The notes under the pieces are model-generated. The model was not told the origin of the DNA and made no database searches. It saw only the letters and a program-made list of their open reading frames with translations. A DNA stretch of 64,000 nucleotides. Source: Rhizobium sp. Root274. GTDB taxonomy: Bacteria; Pseudomonadota; Alphaproteobacteria; Rhizobiales; Rhizobiaceae. Positions 18,040-26,185 of the stretch are shown one piece after another. Position 1 is the stretch's first letter. Every line of letters begins with the position of its first letter. The stretch covers positions 1,545,564 through 1,609,563 of the forward strand of contig NZ_LMJE01000001.1 in the NCBI RefSeq assembly GCF_001429245.1, in the 5' to 3' direction. The position numbers were made by a program, and so were the translations under genes.

Positions 18040-18252
18040 TCAGTAGTGCGGCGGGCGGGTGATGGCCGGGGCGTCGAGCGATTGTTCCTCAAGGGTGAGG
18101 AAGCGTTCCGTCAGCCGATCGAGCTTGGCACGGGTCTGCTCCAACACCTTCCATTGCTCAGCCAGCTGATCCGACAGTTCCTCTATCACGCGGGTCTGAT
18201 GGGCAACCGTCTCTTCGAGGCGCGTGATGCGATCGTTTTGCGCGTTATCCAT
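18040..18252 (-). CDS. slyX: SlyX family protein
   Basis: 70 residues from the ATG at 18252, preceded by GAGGAAG; a GTG five codons upstream is less likely because it would overlap that site. Almost the whole protein is one coiled coil (RITRLEETVAHQTRVIEELS then QLAEQWKVLEQTRAKLDRL), ending in the Pro-rich RPPHY typical of SlyX. The function is unknown. It converges on the TetR gene and lies 89 bp downstream of the small membrane protein gene on the same strand. Confidence 0.85.
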   Translation of the reverse strand: MDNAQNDRITRLEETVAHQTRVIEELSDQLAEQWKVLEQTRAKLDRLTERFLTLEEQSLDAPAITRPPHY

Positions 18253-18341
18253 CTTGGTCTTCCTCACGGTTTCGCCTGGACCCTCCCATGCCGCAAGATG
18301 GTGGTGGCGTCAAACGCCTGATGGAAATGGCTGGGATAGCG

Positions 18342-18629
18342 TCAGCGCTGCTTCTTCTTGCGGTAGGGAATCAGCATGATGGCCGAGGCGGTGACGGCAG
18401 CGGCGAATGTGAGGGCGAGCGGCAGCACCATCATGAGGGCTGGGAGAACGGGATGAAGCGAACGCGATAGCGAGGTGCCGACGCCGCCGATATCGAGCCA
18501 CAGGATGGAGAGGCCGACGAAGAGGCCGATGCCGGCACCGACCGAAGCGTTCACGGCGAGGAAGCGCAACATCTCCCAATGGTCGCGCCTTGCCTCTTCC
18601 GGGCTCTGCTCATCGGATGGTCGCTGCAT
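18342..18629 (-). CDS. Small conserved membrane protein, two TM helices
   Basis: 95 residues. A charged N-terminus (MQRPSDEQSPEEARRDHWEM) precedes helix 1 (LAVNASVGAGIGLFVGLSIL), a short loop (DIGGVGTSLSRSLHP) and helix 2 (LMMVLPLALTFAAAVTASAI), ending in a basic YRKKKQR stop-transfer. The topology is probably N-in/C-in. I do not assign a function; similar short proteins are common in Rhizobiaceae. Transcription is away from recF and towards slyX. Confidence 0.65.
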   Translation of the reverse strand: MQRPSDEQSPEEARRDHWEMLRFLAVNASVGAGIGLFVGLSILWLDIGGVGTSLSRSLHPVLPALMMVLPLALTFAAAVTASAIMLIPYRKKKQR

Positions 18630-18785
18630 GGATGCCTCCGGAATAATCTCCCGTGATCCTAGCTGAGATAGGTCACGGCTTCACCGCGCCAAGCGTCGCA
18701 GCCGGCCTGTTGGGGGAAAAACATCCGGCACCTTGCCTTGGAAGGCCAATCGGCCTAGCTCAGGGTGCTGCAACTGATGTGACCG

Positions 18786-19913
18786 ATGACCCAGAAAACC
18801 CAGATCCAGCGGCTGAAGCTCACCGATTTTCGCAACTATGCCCAGGCCGGCCTTGTCCTTGACGGGCGGCATGTGGTGCTGGTCGGCAAGAATGGTGCCG
18901 GCAAGACGAATTTCATGGAGGCGATCTCGCTGCTCTCGCCTGGACGGGGACTGCGCCGGGCTGTGCTGGCCGACATGCCGCGGATCGGGGCGGAGGCGAG
19001 CTTCACCATCTTCGCCGCCATCGACGGCATGAATGGCGAGGCGGATATCGGAACGGGGACCGAGACAACCGAGGAGGACAACCTCGTCCGGCGGCTCAGG
19101 ATCAACGGTTCTCCCGCCAAGTCCGTCGATGATCTCACCGATCATCTGCGCATTCTCTGGCTGACGCCGGCGATGGACGGGCTGTTCACCGGGCCCTCGG
19201 CCGAACGAAGGCGGTTTCTCGACCGGCTGGTGCTGTCGCTGGACCCGGCCCATGGACGGCGCGCGAATGATTTCGAGCGGGCGATGCGTAGTCGTAACCG
19301 GCTGCTCTCGGAGGGGCGGTTCGATCCGTCCTGGCTGTCCGGCATCGAGCAGCAGATGGCGGCGCTCGGGGTGGCGATGGCCGCGGCGCGACGCGAGATG
19401 CTGGGGCTTTTGGCCGGATTGATCGAGGCCGACCGGCAGACCTCGCCCTTTCCTTCGGCCGAGCTTTCGCTGACCGGCTTTCTCGATGAACTCGGCGAGC
19501 TGCCGGCTTTCGAACTGGAAGAGCGCTATATCGAGGTGCTGGCACAATCGCGGCACCGGGATGCGGCGGCGGGACGCACGCTGGAGGGGCCGCATCGGGC
19601 GGACCTGACCGTGCGGCATATTGAGAAGAACATGGATGCGGAGCGCTGCTCGACGGGCGAGCAGAAGGCGCTTCTGATCGGGCTGATTCTTGCCCATGCG
19701 CGGCTGGTGGCAACGATGACGGGGTTTGCGCCAATCCTGCTGCTCGACGAGATTGCCGCGCATCTCGATGAAGGGCGGCGGGCGGCGCTGTTTGACCGGA
19801 TCGATGCGCTGGGGGGACAGGCCTTCATGACCGGGACCGACGTCGCGATGTTTTCGGCGCTTGGGGACCGGGCACAGATTGTCACCGTGGAGGATGGCAG
19901 CCTCGATGCCTGA
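18786..19913 (+). CDS. recF: DNA replication and repair protein RecF
   Basis: 375 residues, standard for RecF. Walker A GKNGAGKT is at about residues 34-41 after the LTDFRNY signature. The SMC-like signature CSTGEQKALLIGLILAHA is near 290 and Walker B ILLLDEIAAHLD near 318. RecF is a cytoplasmic ATPase that with RecO and RecR loads RecA at ssDNA gaps; recR is also in this window (34.1 kb). The Shine-Dalgarno is weak. The next gene, a moeB-like gene, follows 30 bp downstream. recF is not next to dnaN here, as is common in rhizobia. Confidence 0.95.
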   Translation: MTQKTQIQRLKLTDFRNYAQAGLVLDGRHVVLVGKNGAGKTNFMEAISLLSPGRGLRRAVLADMPRIGAEASFTIFAAIDGMNGEADIGTGTETTEEDNLVRRLRINGSPAKSVDDLTDHLRILWLTPAMDGLFTGPSAERRRFLDRLVLSLDPAHGRRANDFERAMRSRNRLLSEGRFDPSWLSGIEQQMAALGVAMAAARREMLGLLAGLIEADRQTSPFPSAELSLTGFLDELGELPAFELEERYIEVLAQSRHRDAAAGRTLEGPHRADLTVRHIEKNMDAERCSTGEQKALLIGLILAHARLVATMTGFAPILLLDEIAAHLDEGRRAALFDRIDALGGQAFMTGTDVAMFSALGDRAQIVTVEDGSLDA

Positions 19914-19943
19914 GACGACTTTGAACCGCCACGAAGCGGTGGC

Positions 19944-20717
19944 ATGATGGCGAGTATGGACCCGCTGCTTCCCGACGAGATTTCCCGCTATCACCGCCAT
20001 ATCCTGCTGCCCGAAGTGGGTGGCCATGGGCAACAGCTGCTGAAAGCTGCGCGCGTGATGGTGATCGGAGCCGGGGGGCTGGGGTCACCTGTGCTGCAAT
20101 ATCTCGCGGCGGCGGGCGTTGGGACGTTGTCGATCGTTGACGATGATGGTGTGTCGCTTTCCAACCTGCAGCGGCAGGTGATCCACGATACCGGCACGCT
20201 GGGAGAGCAGAAGACGGAGAGCGCGGCGCGGGCGATCGCGCGGCTCAACCCGCATTGCCGGGTGGTGCGTTTCGAGGAGCGGTTCGATGCGCATTTTGCG
20301 CGGGACCACCTGGCGGGGCAGACGCTGCTCATTGATGGTTCGGACAATTTCGAGACGCGTTATGCGGCGGCCGATGCGGCAGAGGCGGCGAAGGTGCCGC
20401 TGGTGACCGGGGCTGTCGGGCGGTTCGACGGCACGGTGACGGTGCTGAAGCCTTATGAGACCGGCCCGGATAGCACGCTTTATCCGCGCTACCGCGATCT
20501 CTTCCCCGAGCGGCCGCCGGAGGGGCTCATTCCCTCGTGCGCAGAAGTGGGGGTGATCGGGGCGTTGACGGGGGTGATCGGCACGCTGATGGCGATGGAG
20601 GCGATCAAGCTGATCACCGGGATCGGTGAGCCGCTTGCTGGCAAGCTGTTGATGTATGACGGGCTTTCGGCGCGGTTCGAGACCGTGCGGTACAAGAGAA
20701 GGACAGAGCGCGCGTGA
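19944..20717 (+). CDS. moeB: ThiF/MoeB family adenylyltransferase
   Basis: 257 residues with the E1-like fold. YHRHILLPEVGGHGQ opens the protein, the nucleotide loop GAGGLGSP is at about 42-49, and DGSDNFETRY and SCAEVGVIGALTGVIG follow; the Cys of the last motif corresponds to the conserved Cys of MoeB/ThiF. It should adenylate the C-terminus of a ubiquitin-like sulfur carrier (MoaD or ThiS). The usual zinc-binding CxxC in the PCYRC segment of E. coli MoeB is replaced here by YPRY, so the structural zinc is probably absent. Its stop overlaps the GTG start of the GNAT gene (GTGA), indicating coupling. Confidence 0.85.
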   Translation: MMASMDPLLPDEISRYHRHILLPEVGGHGQQLLKAARVMVIGAGGLGSPVLQYLAAAGVGTLSIVDDDGVSLSNLQRQVIHDTGTLGEQKTESAARAIARLNPHCRVVRFEERFDAHFARDHLAGQTLLIDGSDNFETRYAAADAAEAAKVPLVTGAVGRFDGTVTVLKPYETGPDSTLYPRYRDLFPERPPEGLIPSCAEVGVIGALTGVIGTLMAMEAIKLITGIGEPLAGKLLMYDGLSARFETVRYKRRTERA

Positions 20718-21190
20718 TTGTGGTTGAACGGATCGGTGACAGCGGTTTTAAGGATCATGAGGCCCTGCTGGCGCTCATCCTACGATCATTCTCCTATATG
20801 GACGGAGTGATCGATCCGCCCTCCTCCGCCCATCGGCTGACGGTTGCGAGCCTCGAGCAGAAGGCGCGCGACGAGATCGGATATGTCGCGCTCGACGAGG
20901 GTGCGCCGCTCGGCTGCATCTATCTGCGGCCAGAGGCCGATTGCCTCTATGTCGGCAAGCTCGCGGTCGAGCCTTCCGCGCAGGGGCGCGGCATCGGACG
21001 GCGACTGATGGACGTGGCGGAGGCTCTGGCGGACGAGCTATCGCTGCCGGCGCTTCGGCTGGAGACGCGGATCGAGCTTGTCGGAAACCACCGCCGGTTC
21101 GGCGCCTGGGGTTTTGGCAAAACGGCGGAGAAGTCTCATGCAGGCTATGACCGCGTGACGTTTATCGAGATGCGCAAGGCGCTGCGCTAA
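20714..21190 (+). CDS. GNAT family N-acetyltransferase
   Basis: 158 residues beginning at a GTG that overlaps the moeB stop codon. The acetyl-CoA-binding motif A is clear: YVGKLAVEPSAQGRGIGRRL at about 77-96, with Q-x-x-G-x-G. An upstream beta strand (GYVALDEGAPLGCIYL) and the C-terminal motif with FGAWGFGKT complete the fold. The substrate is not identifiable. Translational coupling to moeB does not by itself imply a molybdopterin role. It converges with the hydroxyacid dehydrogenase gene, 8 bp apart. Confidence 0.82.
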   Translation: MIVVERIGDSGFKDHEALLALILRSFSYMDGVIDPPSSAHRLTVASLEQKARDEIGYVALDEGAPLGCIYLRPEADCLYVGKLAVEPSAQGRGIGRRLMDVAEALADELSLPALRLETRIELVGNHRRFGAWGFGKTAEKSHAGYDRVTFIEMRKALR

Positions 21191-21198
21191 GTCCGGTT

Positions 21199-22203
21199 TT
21201 ACGTCCGGCTGGGCAGGACGCGGTTGGGCGGGCGGTGGCCGTCGAAATAGGTGCGGATGTTGATGATCACCTTGTCGCCCATGTCGATGCGGCCTTCAAT
21301 GGTGGCCGATCCCGTGTGCGGCAGAAGCACGACCTTGCCCTCGTTGGCGAGCTTGACCAGCTTCGGATTGACGGCCGGTTCCTTCTCGAAGACGTCGAGG
21401 CCGGCGCCGGCGATCCGGCCATTGCGCAAGCATTGGATGAGCGCGTCCTCGTCGATGATGTCGCCGCGGGCGGTGTTGACGATGTAGCTGGTGGGCTGCA
21501 GCAGAGCGAGCCTGCGGGCCGAGAGCAGATGGAAGGTCGCCGGCGTCGAGGGACAATTGACCGAGACGATATCGACCCTGGCCAGCATCTGGTCGAGGCT
21601 ATCCCAATAGGTCGCTTCCAGCTCGTTTTCGGTCGCCGGATTGACACGCTTGCGGTTGTGGTAGTGGATCGACAGGCCGAAGGCCTTGGCGCGGCGGGCG
21701 ACTGCGGTTCCGATGCGGCCCATGCCGATGATGCCGATGCGCTTTCCCCAAATGCGGCGACCGAGCATCCAGGTGGGTGACCAGCCTTCCCATTCACCAG
21801 GGCGATCCATCAGCACGCGGGCGCCCTGGACGAGGCGGCGGGGAACGGCGAGGATCAGCGCCATGGTCATGTCGGCGGTGTCTTCGGTGAGCACATTCGG
21901 GGTGTTGGTGACCGTGATACCCTTGCGGGCAGCGGCATCAATATCGATATGGTCGGTGCCGTTGGAGAAGCTGGCAATCAGCTTGAGCTGGGGGCCGGCT
22001 TCTTCGATCAGGCTCGCATCGATTCGGTCCGTGACGGTCGGCACCAGCACGTCGCAGGACTTGACGGCCGCGATCAGTTCGTCGCGCGTGCGCGGTTTGT
22101 CGTCGATGTTGAGCTCGGCTTCGAAGAGCTCGCGCATGCGCGTTTCCACGGCGTCAGGCAATTTCCGGGTGATATAGACCGAGGGTCTTTTCCTGTTCGT
22201 CAT
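21199..22203 (-). CDS. D-2-hydroxyacid dehydrogenase (glyoxylate/hydroxypyruvate reductase type)
   Basis: 334 residues. The NAD-binding Rossmann motif GMGRIGTAVARR is around 158-169. The catalytic triad region includes NTARGDIID (the Arg), the Glu in DVFEKEP and the His in LLPHTGSAT. The N-terminal half carries SNGTDHIDIDAAARKGITVTN, typical of GyaR-like enzymes. It probably reduces glyoxylate or hydroxypyruvate with NAD(P)H; the exact substrate is not decided by sequence. About 200 bp of intergenic DNA separate it from the divergent SH3 gene. Confidence 0.88.
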   Translation of the reverse strand: MTNRKRPSVYITRKLPDAVETRMRELFEAELNIDDKPRTRDELIAAVKSCDVLVPTVTDRIDASLIEEAGPQLKLIASFSNGTDHIDIDAAARKGITVTNTPNVLTEDTADMTMALILAVPRRLVQGARVLMDRPGEWEGWSPTWMLGRRIWGKRIGIIGMGRIGTAVARRAKAFGLSIHYHNRKRVNPATENELEATYWDSLDQMLARVDIVSVNCPSTPATFHLLSARRLALLQPTSYIVNTARGDIIDEDALIQCLRNGRIAGAGLDVFEKEPAVNPKLVKLANEGKVVLLPHTGSATIEGRIDMGDKVIINIRTYFDGHRPPNRVLPSRT

Positions 22204-22403
22204 GGGGTGGTTCGATGCCTTGTTCAGAACTCGTTAACCAACGCAGAGGATACTCTCCCCCTTGAAGGGCAATTTCTACCAAACCCGTCGGGGAAGACAA
22301 ACAAAACTCGTCGCGGCTTCGCTGATTTGTCCAGAGCCCGTCGCGGGTTCGCCCCTGAGGGTCCGATAAGTCCCTTGTTTCCATCGTTTAGTCCGGAACG
22401 ATC

Positions 22404-22946
22404 ATGTTTGTGAACCTGTCCCGAGTGAGCATTGCATCCGGTGTCCTCGCGCTGTCGCTGCTGGCAGGGCTGCAGCCCGGTTTCGCCCAGTCTTCGACGA
22501 AGGGATCGAGCGGGCTGCCGCTGCCGCGTTTCGTCAGCCTGAAGGCGGAGAAAGTAAACCTCCGGGTCGGCCCGAGCACGGACTATGCCGTTTCCTGGCG
22601 CTACCTGAAGTCCGGCCTGCCGGTCGAGATCATCCGCGAATACGAGAACTGGCGGCAGATCCGCGATGCCGATGGCACCGAGGGTTGGGTTAGCCAGACG
22701 CTTTTGTCGGGCCAACGCACGGCGGTGGCAGCGCCCTGGATGCGCGGCAAGGGCAACAATGTCTATGTGATGATGCGGCGCGATTCGACCTCTTCCGCCG
22801 CCGTGATCGCCAAGCTGGAACCGGGCGTGGTCGTGAAGATTGACGAGTGCAACGGCAACTGGTGCAAGGCTGAGACACAAGGCGTTTCCGGCTGGGTCTC
22901 GCAGGAAGAGATCTGGGGCGCCTATCCTGGCGAGGCCTTCAAATAA
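22404..22946 (+). CDS. Exported bacterial SH3 (SH3b) domain protein
   Basis: 180 residues. A Sec signal peptide (VSIASGVLALSLLAGLQPGFAQ) is followed by an SH3b domain (VSLKAEKVNLRVGPSTDY, with the NLRxGPS motif, then WRQIRDADGTEGWVSQTLL) and a second SH3b-like repeat (VYVMMRRDSTSSAAVIAKLE, then CNGNWCKAETQGVSGWV). The two Cys of CNGNWC may pair in the periplasm. Such proteins often bind peptidoglycan; no catalytic domain is attached. The last 8 bp overlap the 3' end of the convergent kinase gene (22939-22946). Confidence 0.83.
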   Translation: MFVNLSRVSIASGVLALSLLAGLQPGFAQSSTKGSSGLPLPRFVSLKAEKVNLRVGPSTDYAVSWRYLKSGLPVEIIREYENWRQIRDADGTEGWVSQTLLSGQRTAVAAPWMRGKGNNVYVMMRRDSTSSAAVIAKLEPGVVVKIDECNGNWCKAETQGVSGWVSQEEIWGAYPGEAFK

Positions 22947-23931
22947 GGCCGATCTCCGAAGCCCCCTTCTTCAGCGACATCATCGGGCGCGGGCCGATCT
23001 GCTGGATGACGATGCCGGCGGCATAACAGCCGAGGCGGGCGCAATCTTCGAGCGTCCGACCCTGCGTGTAGCCGAAGAGGAAACCGGCGGCGAAGAGATC
23101 GCCGGCACCGGTGGTGTCGACAAGGCTTGCGATTTCGGTCGCGGGCACGCGTATACGCTCATCACCCTTGACCACGACGGCGCCCTGATCGCCCATGGTG
23201 ACGGCTGCCAGCTTGCAATCGGCCGAGAGGCGGGTGAGCGCTTCGGCGAAGTCATCGGTTTCATAGAGCGAAAGCGCTTCCTGCTCGTTGGCGAAGACGA
23301 TGTCGACGGTGCCGGAGCGCATCAGCTCGAGGAATTCTTCGCGGTAGCGGCCGACGCAGAAGCTGTCCGAAAGCGTCATCGACATTTCGCGGCCGTTTTC
23401 ATGGGCGATGCGGGCGCATTCGAGGATGGCCTGCTTGGCGCGCGGCGGATCCCAGAGATAACCTTCGAAATAGGTGACCTTGGACTGGGCGACGACCTCG
23501 GGCTCGACATCCTCAGGGCCGAATTCGACGCAGGCGCCGAGATAGGTGTTCATCGAACGCTCGCCGTCTTCGGTGACGAAGATCATGCTGCGGGCAGTCG
23601 GCGGCTGGATTGTGCCAGGTGCTGTCTCAAAATGGACGCCCTGGGCGCGGATGTCGTGAGTAAAAATGTGACCGAGCTGGTCTTCGGCGACCTTGCCGAA
23701 ATAGGCGGCATTGCCGCCGAAACTGGCGATGCCGGCGGCCGTGTTGCCGGCGCTGCCGCCGGAGGCTTCGACGGCCGGACCCATCAGGGAATAGAGCCGT
23801 TCGGCACGCTCGGCGTCGATCAGGTTCATCGCGCTCTTGGTGATCCCGTTGTCGATCAGGAACTGGTCCTGGCAGCGGGAGATAATGTCGACGATCGCGT
23901 TACCGACGGTCAGGACATCGAACTGGCTCAT
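22939..23931 (-). CDS. PfkB-family adenosine kinase
   Basis: 330 residues of the ribokinase/PfkB fold. PfkB signatures: the N-terminal GGSAGNTAAGIASFGG region (about 58-73) and the C-terminal DTTGAGDLFAAGFL (about 281-294), whose Asp is the catalytic base and whose GAGD forms the anion hole. The sequence fits the rhizobial adenosine kinase group, which phosphorylates adenosine to AMP for purine salvage; other nucleosides or sugars are possible. It is divergent from the AEC transporter across 378 bp that contain terminator-like hairpins, and its 3' end overlaps the SH3 gene by 8 bp. Confidence 0.87.
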   Translation of the reverse strand: MSQFDVLTVGNAIVDIISRCQDQFLIDNGITKSAMNLIDAERAERLYSLMGPAVEASGGSAGNTAAGIASFGGNAAYFGKVAEDQLGHIFTHDIRAQGVHFETAPGTIQPPTARSMIFVTEDGERSMNTYLGACVEFGPEDVEPEVVAQSKVTYFEGYLWDPPRAKQAILECARIAHENGREMSMTLSDSFCVGRYREEFLELMRSGTVDIVFANEQEALSLYETDDFAEALTRLSADCKLAAVTMGDQGAVVVKGDERIRVPATEIASLVDTTGAGDLFAAGFLFGYTQGRTLEDCARLGCYAAGIVIQQIGPRPMMSLKKGASEIGLI

Positions 23932-24078
23932 GGAATCGGGCTCCGAATTTGTCGCTCGACGGTCATAGTCGTTTTTATGGGTTAGGAAATAGAAAAGACG
24001 CGGCCGGCAAGACTGTCATTTCGATGTCATTCATCCGCGCTATCGAGGGACTGCTGATGGCGCTCCCCCGCTGTTGGC

Positions 24079-24100
24079 GAAAGCCATGACGGCTTTTCTT
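24079..24100 (+). terminator. Terminator-like hairpin in the kinase/AEC intergenic region
   Basis: GAAAGCC-ATGAC-GGCTTTTC followed by TTTC on the plus strand. It is moderately strong with a T-rich tail. No plus-strand gene ends here, so it may stop antisense transcription or define a small RNA. Confidence 0.35.
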
Positions 24101-24156
24101 TCGGGTGCCGACCACGGATGTACTGGCGGCGGCCCAAATTCCGGATCAGCCGGACG

Positions 24157-24181
24157 AAAAAGCAGGCATAGCCTGCTTTTT
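24157..24181. terminator. Strong bidirectional terminator hairpin between divergent genes
   Basis: AAAAAGCAGGC-ATA-GCCTGCTTTTT: a perfect 11-bp inverted repeat with A-tract and T-tract on both strands. It lies between two divergently transcribed genes (kinase starting at 23931 leftwards, AEC at 24310 rightwards), where no annotated gene would need a terminator. It could end an unannotated small RNA, act in a leader, or block read-through between the two promoters. Confidence 0.65.
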
Positions 24182-24204
24182 GACGTTCTGAGAGTAACGC
24201 AGAC

Positions 24205-24309
24205 GGTTATATCGGTTCACCGGACCTGTCACGGGGACAGGTTTGCGGTTGGCGCTACGGCGCCCTCACCCTATCAATAGGGGATGTTTCTCAACCGAAT
24301 CGACCTTTC
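24205..24309 (+). promoter_or_regulatory. Structured 5' leader of the AEC transporter (riboswitch-like, unidentified)
   Basis: Three consecutive hairpins, perfect except for loop bases: ACCTGTC-acggg-GACAGGT (24224-24242), GGCGC-TACG-GCGCC (24251-24264) and CCCTA-TCAA-TAGGG (24269-24282). A possible long-range helix TCGGTT (24212-24217) with AACCGA (24293-24298) encloses them. The third hairpin includes the purine-rich AGGGG just ahead of a tiny reading frame (ATG 24284, nine codons) whose stop overlaps the AEC start codon as ATGA. The layout suggests translation control; I cannot match it to a known class. Confidence 0.45.
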
Positions 24310-25254
24310 ATGACTGCCATTGCCCAAGACGTCCTGCCGATCTTCATCCTCATTCTGTTCGGCTGGGTGCTGGTGAGGTTCAACATCCTGTCGACCACCG
24401 TCGGAGACGGGCTCGGCGCCTTCGTCTTCAATGTGGCGGTGCCGATGCTGTTGTTCCGAACCATTGCCAATGCCGATTTTCACGGGGCCTCGCCCTTCCG
24501 GCTGTGGATTTCCTATTTTTCCGGCGTGCTCGTTGCCTGGACGATCGGCCATCTGATCGCGACCCGGCTTTTCGGGCGCGATCGGCGGGAGGGCGTGCTT
24601 GCGGGCGTTTCCTCGGCCTTTGCCAACAATGTGTTCATCGGCCTTCCGCTGGTGGAACGGACGGTTGGGCCGGAGGGGATCGTCGCCATGTCGATCCTGC
24701 TCGCCATCCATCTGCCGCTGATGATGATCATCGGCACGGTGCTGATGGAGCGGGCCGAGCAGAAGACGAGCGGCCAGCCGTCACACGGCATCCTCGCGGT
24801 TTCGCGACAGGTTGGCCTCAACCTCTTGCGCAATCCGCTGGTGATCGGCCTGATTGCCGGCATGGTGATCCAGCTGATCGGCGGGCCGCTGCCGAAGATG
24901 ATCGACGGGCTGGTGGGCCAGGTGGCGGGCACCGCGGCACCGCTTGCCCTGATCTCACTCGGCATGACGCTCAACAAATACGGGATGCTCGGCAATGTCC
25001 GGATCGCCAGCACGATTTCCGCGGTGAAGCTGGTGGTGATGCCGGCATCGGTCTGGCTTACCTCACATCTGCTGGGGCTTTCGCCGCAGTGGACGGCGGC
25101 CCTGGTGCTGACATCCTCGGTTCCAACGGGGATCAATGCCTGGCTGATCGCCAACCGGTTCGGTGTCGGCCAGGGCCTTGCGGCATCCGTCATCACGCTG
25201 TCGACCGCCGTCGGGGTGCTCAGCGTTTCGCTCTGGGCGCTGTTCCTGCTCTGA
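24310..25254 (+). CDS. AEC (auxin efflux carrier) family transporter
   Basis: 314 residues, nearly all in about ten TM helices. AEC hallmarks: VLPIFILILFGWVLVRFNIL at the N-terminus, FNVAVPMLLFRTIAN, SSAFANNVFIGLPLV with the characteristic NN-x-F-I-G-x-P, and in the C-terminal half ALISLGMTLNKYG and TSSVPTGINAWLIANRFG. Bacterial members export or import small carboxylates (malate, malonate) or are uncharacterised. There is no canonical Shine-Dalgarno directly before the ATG; a nine-codon upstream frame ends at ATGA over the start, so translation may be coupled. Confidence 0.86.
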   Translation: MTAIAQDVLPIFILILFGWVLVRFNILSTTVGDGLGAFVFNVAVPMLLFRTIANADFHGASPFRLWISYFSGVLVAWTIGHLIATRLFGRDRREGVLAGVSSAFANNVFIGLPLVERTVGPEGIVAMSILLAIHLPLMMIIGTVLMERAEQKTSGQPSHGILAVSRQVGLNLLRNPLVIGLIAGMVIQLIGGPLPKMIDGLVGQVAGTAAPLALISLGMTLNKYGMLGNVRIASTISAVKLVVMPASVWLTSHLLGLSPQWTAALVLTSSVPTGINAWLIANRFGVGQGLAASVITLSTAVGVLSVSLWALFLL

Positions 25255-25265
25255 CGTCTCGACAA

Positions 25266-25295
25266 ACGAAAACGCCCGACCACGAGGGCCGGGCG
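25266..25295 (-). terminator. Rho-independent terminator of the cytochrome c gene
   Basis: Minus-strand hairpin CGCCCG...CGGGCG (25295-25273) followed by TTTTCGTTTG. It lies 40 bp beyond the stop of the minus-strand cytochrome gene and just after the convergent AEC stop. Confidence 0.6.
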
Positions 25296-25334
25296 ATCCA
25301 TTTGACAGGATCTGAAACGATCCGTCTTTGCCGA

Positions 25335-26030
25335 TTACGGCGTTGCAGGCTGAGCCGGGGCCGGTTCTGCCGGAGCGGCAGGTGCCTCTGCCGGCGCGGC
25401 AGGAGCCGCTTCAGCCGGAGCTTCTGCCGGTGCAGCAGCTGCATCGGCCGGTGCAGCAGCATCGGCGGCGGGTGCGGCCGCAGCGTCGGGTGCCGGCAGC
25501 GGCAGCGGGCTATCCGACTGGGTGTTCAGATAGGCGATCAGGCTGGCGCGCTCGTCGTCCTTCTTGATACCGGCGAAGCCCATGGCCGTGCCCGGGATAT
25601 GCTTCTTCGGTGCGGTCAGGAAGGCATTGAGGTGGTCAAACGTCCAATGCTCCGAGTTGCCCTTGGAGAATTCGGTGATGGCTGCCGAATAGCTGAAGCC
25701 TTCGTGGCTGGCGATCGGACGGCCGACGACGCCCCAGAGGTCAGGACCGACCTTGTTCGGTCCGCCCTTCTCGATGCTATGACAGCTCGCACATTTCTTG
25801 AAAGTGCCCTCGCCGGCCTTGGCATCGGCGCTGGCCAGCAGCACGGCGATCGGCGTTGCAGCCGCGGCTTCTTCTGCAGCCGGTGCTTCGGTGGCTTCTG
25901 CCACGATAGCGAAGCCTTCCTTCTCCGGCACTTCCGAATGGAAGATACCTTCCGAGGCGATGGACACAGACATCAGCACGAAAACGGTGCCAAGCAAGGC
26001 ACCAACGGCCATGTTCATATTAGAGTTCAT
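25335..26030 (-). CDS. cycM: Membrane-anchored c-type cytochrome, CycM-like
   Basis: 231 residues from the ATG at 26030, with GGGGAG upstream. An N-terminal uncleaved helix ([20 protein letters not shown]) anchors the protein. An acidic/Ala linker leads to a class I cytochrome c domain (about 68-170) with heme motif CASCH and axial Met in the IPGTAMGF segment. The C-terminal ~60 residues are an extended Ala/Pro/Glu repeat (APAEAPA-type units). CycM (c552) carries electrons from bc1 to the aa3 oxidase in rhizobia. The Ala/Pro tail is longer than in most homologues I recall and may be a periplasmic spacer. Confidence 0.88.
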   Translation of the reverse strand: MNSNMNMAVGALLGTVFVLMSVSIASEGIFHSEVPEKEGFAIVAEATEAPAAEEAAAATPIAVLLASADAKAGEGTFKKCASCHSIEKGGPNKVGPDLWGVVGRPIASHEGFSYSAAITEFSKGNSEHWTFDHLNAFLTAPKKHIPGTAMGFAGIKKDDERASLIAYLNTQSDSPLPLPAPDAAAAPAADAAAPADAAAAPAEAPAEAAPAAPAEAPAAPAEPAPAQPATP

Positions 26031-26185
26031 CTGCAAAGCTCCCCATGCAGCCAGCCGATCAGCAACCGGACGATCTTGAAATCGCGCGGAACCTATGTCT
26101 TTTGCATAACACATGCAACACGATTATGGTCCCGCAACTGGGACTTTTTGACACTTCTGTGCGGTGATTTGAAGGGGTTAGGACA

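Noticed and set aside
22204-22403. Intergenic DNA between the hydroxyacid dehydrogenase and SH3 genes, inspected for an RNA gene.
   Set aside because: No stable hairpin with a T-tract or tRNA-like structure; it appears to be only two divergent promoters.
24224-24264. Guanidine-II (mini-ykkC) riboswitch: two adjacent hairpins both contain ACGG in or at their loops.
   Set aside because: Guanidine-II hairpins need a four-base ACGR loop. Here the first loop is ACGGG (five bases) and in the second the ACGG runs into the stem, so the match is probably chance; kept only as an unidentified structured leader.
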